Source: Chara braunii | Lineage: Eukaryota; Streptophyta; Charophyceae; Charales; Characeae | NCBI GenBank assembly: GCA_003427395.1 | Contig: BFEA01000353.1 | Coordinates: 1,469,704-1,501,578 of the forward strand | Reading direction: 5' to 3' | Length of the DNA stretch: 31,875 bases | Shown: one piece after another, positions 30,035-31,875 of the stretch | Position numbering within the stretch: the first letter of the stretch is position 1 | How the letters are laid out: each line of letters opens with the position of its first letter | Translations under genes and position numbers: made by a program | Notes under the pieces: generated by a model | The model's input: the letters and a program-made list of their open reading frames with translations, nothing else | The model's database searches: none | Told to the model about the DNA's origin: nothing

Positions 30035-30162
30035 TATATAAAGAGTATCTTGAGTTCAAGAGTCCAGCGCCAAACAGATCACAAGTCTTCTTCAATCATT
30101 TGTCAACAAAGGGCCTGGCTCAGCCAGCGTCTCCCCTCAGATCACAAGTATGGCGCCAACAG
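30035..30162 (+). promoter_or_regulatory. Possible core promoter and short first exon
   Basis: TATATAAAG at 30035-30043 is followed 107 bp later by ATGGCGCCAACAG (30150-30162) and a strong splice donor GTAAGT at 30163. That fits a first exon of 13 coding bases. An alternative is an LTR end: TGGCGCC at 30151 resembles primer-binding sites complementary to tRNA-Lys. Neither reading is confirmed by a recognisable downstream protein. Confidence 0.3.
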
Positions 30163-30169
30163 GTAAGTA

Positions 30170-31737
30170 TCCACCATATCCAACTTCATAACCTGTCTTC
30201 TCTCTCCCTCTCTTCTCTCTCAAGATCTCTGTCCTAGTTCCCTCGTCTCACCATGCATGCACACTCCCTGTCTATGAGAATCTACTTTGAATGCTACTCA
30301 CTGGTATCCTATTACTAACCCTTCTACTACTACTAACATTAGCTGGCGCAGCTATGGCCTCTTCTGCAGCCTGCGCCCAGCACTTCTCCTTCCTGGCGCA
30401 GCTCTCAAGCCAGCGCTCTCTCCCTGCACTCTAGCGCACAAGTGCCACAGCACTTCCACGCATCAATGCCAGTGGAAAATCTGCCTTGTGGGGAGGCTGC
30501 CTCGTTTCTTTTAGTGCTGGCCTCCCCTTGCAAGGTCTGAATTCAGTCTTTCTTGGGTCCTTTCCCAGTCCCAGGCCTCTGTGGAGTGTGTCCCAGTTCC
30601 TTATCCTCAAGGTCTGCTGCTGCGGCGGCCTTCAGGCCTGAATTTCGGACTTCCAATCTGTATCTAGACTTTCCCTTTGACTTGAATCTGGACTGGGACC
30701 TTATCTCTTTGACTTCTTTGCGAACAGACACACCTACTGTTCAATCGACACACTTATTGCACGAACAGACACATCTCCTGCACGAGCAGACACATCTCCT
30801 GTTCGAACAGACATGACTTGCACACCCCCTGGATGAACAGATGTGACTCCCACAATTGAGTACTGCAACTGTTCGTCCAGGGGCACAACTGTGACCTTTG
30901 ACATGAGCTTTTACTTTAGTTAGGATGTGACCTTTGACCCAGAGAACATGTCTTTTAATCTGCTTTTCACGAATTAGGCTCTGGCCGAGTGACCCATAAT
31001 GCTGCGTTCGTCATTCAGGGCCTGAATCGGGTAAAGACCCTTTTACTTGGGGCCTACCGGAAGCTTCTGGGCAGGGACCCAGTGCAGCCAGGCAGTACGC
31101 AGCAGGCAGGCCACTTCCATAAAGGAAAGTGCCTGCCTCCGCATTTGGGATTCGGGCACTCGCTGCTTATGCGCAAGCGCTGCTGCGCCAGCTGCTGGAG
31201 CGAGTGCCTATGTGCTCACAGGCGAGCAGGGAAGAAGCAGGCAGCCATAGCCGAGCTGGCCTGCACATTGCTGGATGGGGGGCATGGTGGTCCTTGGGTG
31301 CATATGGCATCTGTGTGGGGGGTCGAGGTTGTCAGTGAAGCGCGTGGCATACCTGGTGCTTGAGGCGAACGGCATTAGCCGAGATCTGCTCGTACTACGG
31401 GAAGCTGTTGACGTCACCAGCGACACTGTAGATAGGCTAGATAGAATCTGCCATTCGTAGTCTGGGCGCTGAGCGCCAGATAGGGATTCAACATTGGTTC
31501 ATTGTTGACGATGATGAGACTATTCCAACATTATCACTTGTGAGCTTTTGCTGTGCTCTTATTTGGTGGAACTCTTGCAATTCCGCTTTCGGTTCGAGGT
31601 CAAGACTATCTGGTTTCATGTGTATGATGCTGCTTGGTTTCAGGAATTCGCTATGGCTCATTTTCCTTGCACAAGGCTGCCATCACGCTCTTTTCTTCGG
31701 ACATCCAGATATGTGTTTGTGTGTGTATCTGTGTTAA
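30170..31737. other. Long stretch without recognised gene
   Basis: Repeated words ctggcgcagct (30343, 30393) and acagacacatctcctg (30768, 30789) occur. Several overlapping open frames exist around 30990-31460, but none shows a family signature. Confidence 0.4.
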
Positions 31738-31875
31738 AATCTGGGCCGCCCGGCGTCCCAGCCTTCGTCCGGCAGGGGCCCGGGGCGGCACGGCCGGTTG
31801 GGTCCCCTGGTTTGGCACCCGGCGGGGCCAGCGCAATTTCGCGTGGGGGGGAGGGGGGGGGGGGGGGCCTTTTTC
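31738..31875. other. GC-rich, poly-G window end, likely low-quality sequence
   Basis: Base composition jumps at about 31740 from roughly balanced to very GC-rich, ending in long G runs (31846-31867). This looks like sequencing or assembly error at a contig edge, or a different source, more than natural continuation. Confidence 0.5.

Overview
The window looks like nuclear DNA of a plant-lineage eukaryote. The reasons are a Ty3/gypsy retrotransposon primed by a plant-type initiator-Met tRNA, spliced genes with GT-AG introns, a hybrid histidine-kinase receiver domain of plant/algal style, and a tRNA-Ser(GCU) resembling plant mitochondrial ones. The many simple repeats and scaffold Ns fit a large, repeat-rich genome. 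A charophyte alga such as Chara is my best guess, but nothing here proves the species.

Region 1 (1-13354) is one damaged LTR retrotransposon on the + strand. It has a 5' LTR cut by the window edge, a tRNA-iMet primer-binding site, gag with a CCHC knuckle, protease, reverse transcriptase, RNase H, a PHD finger just ahead of the integrase zinc domain, the integrase core, a long extra ORF region (8609 to about 11095) whose ATG overlaps the integrase stop as ATGA, and a 3' LTR. Nonsense codons and frameshifts run through all of it, so this copy is dead. The PHD finger and the extra ORF are its unusual parts.

Region 2 (13355-16700) holds a minus-strand gene with two visible exons. The first encodes a Josephin-like cysteine protease (deubiquitinase-type) domain behind a low-complexity region with in-frame 46-residue repeats. 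The second encodes a C-terminal RING finger. A truncated U6 snRNA copy lies just beyond it.

Region 3 (16700-26270) is mostly non-coding and repeat-dense: hairpin repeats, a 1.2-kb tetranucleotide array, (GT)n(GA)n, several two-copy tandem duplications and a possible small DNA transposon. At 24004-24041 there is a perfect Nextera mate-pair junction adapter, flanked by an artificial 85-bp duplication, so this part of the assembly carries artefact sequence.

Region 4 (26275-28021) holds the last two recognisable exons, on the minus strand, of a hybrid histidine kinase. A 54-nt exon carries the phospho-acceptor Asp and the terminal exon carries the rest of the receiver domain. The 1.4-kb intron between them contains a mitochondrial-type tRNA-Ser(GCU) and a second tRNA-like sequence. 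Region 5 (28030-31875) is largely non-coding, with a perfect 13-bp minisatellite, a possible promoter/first exon near 30035, and a GC-rich, poly-G end that looks like poor-quality contig-end sequence.
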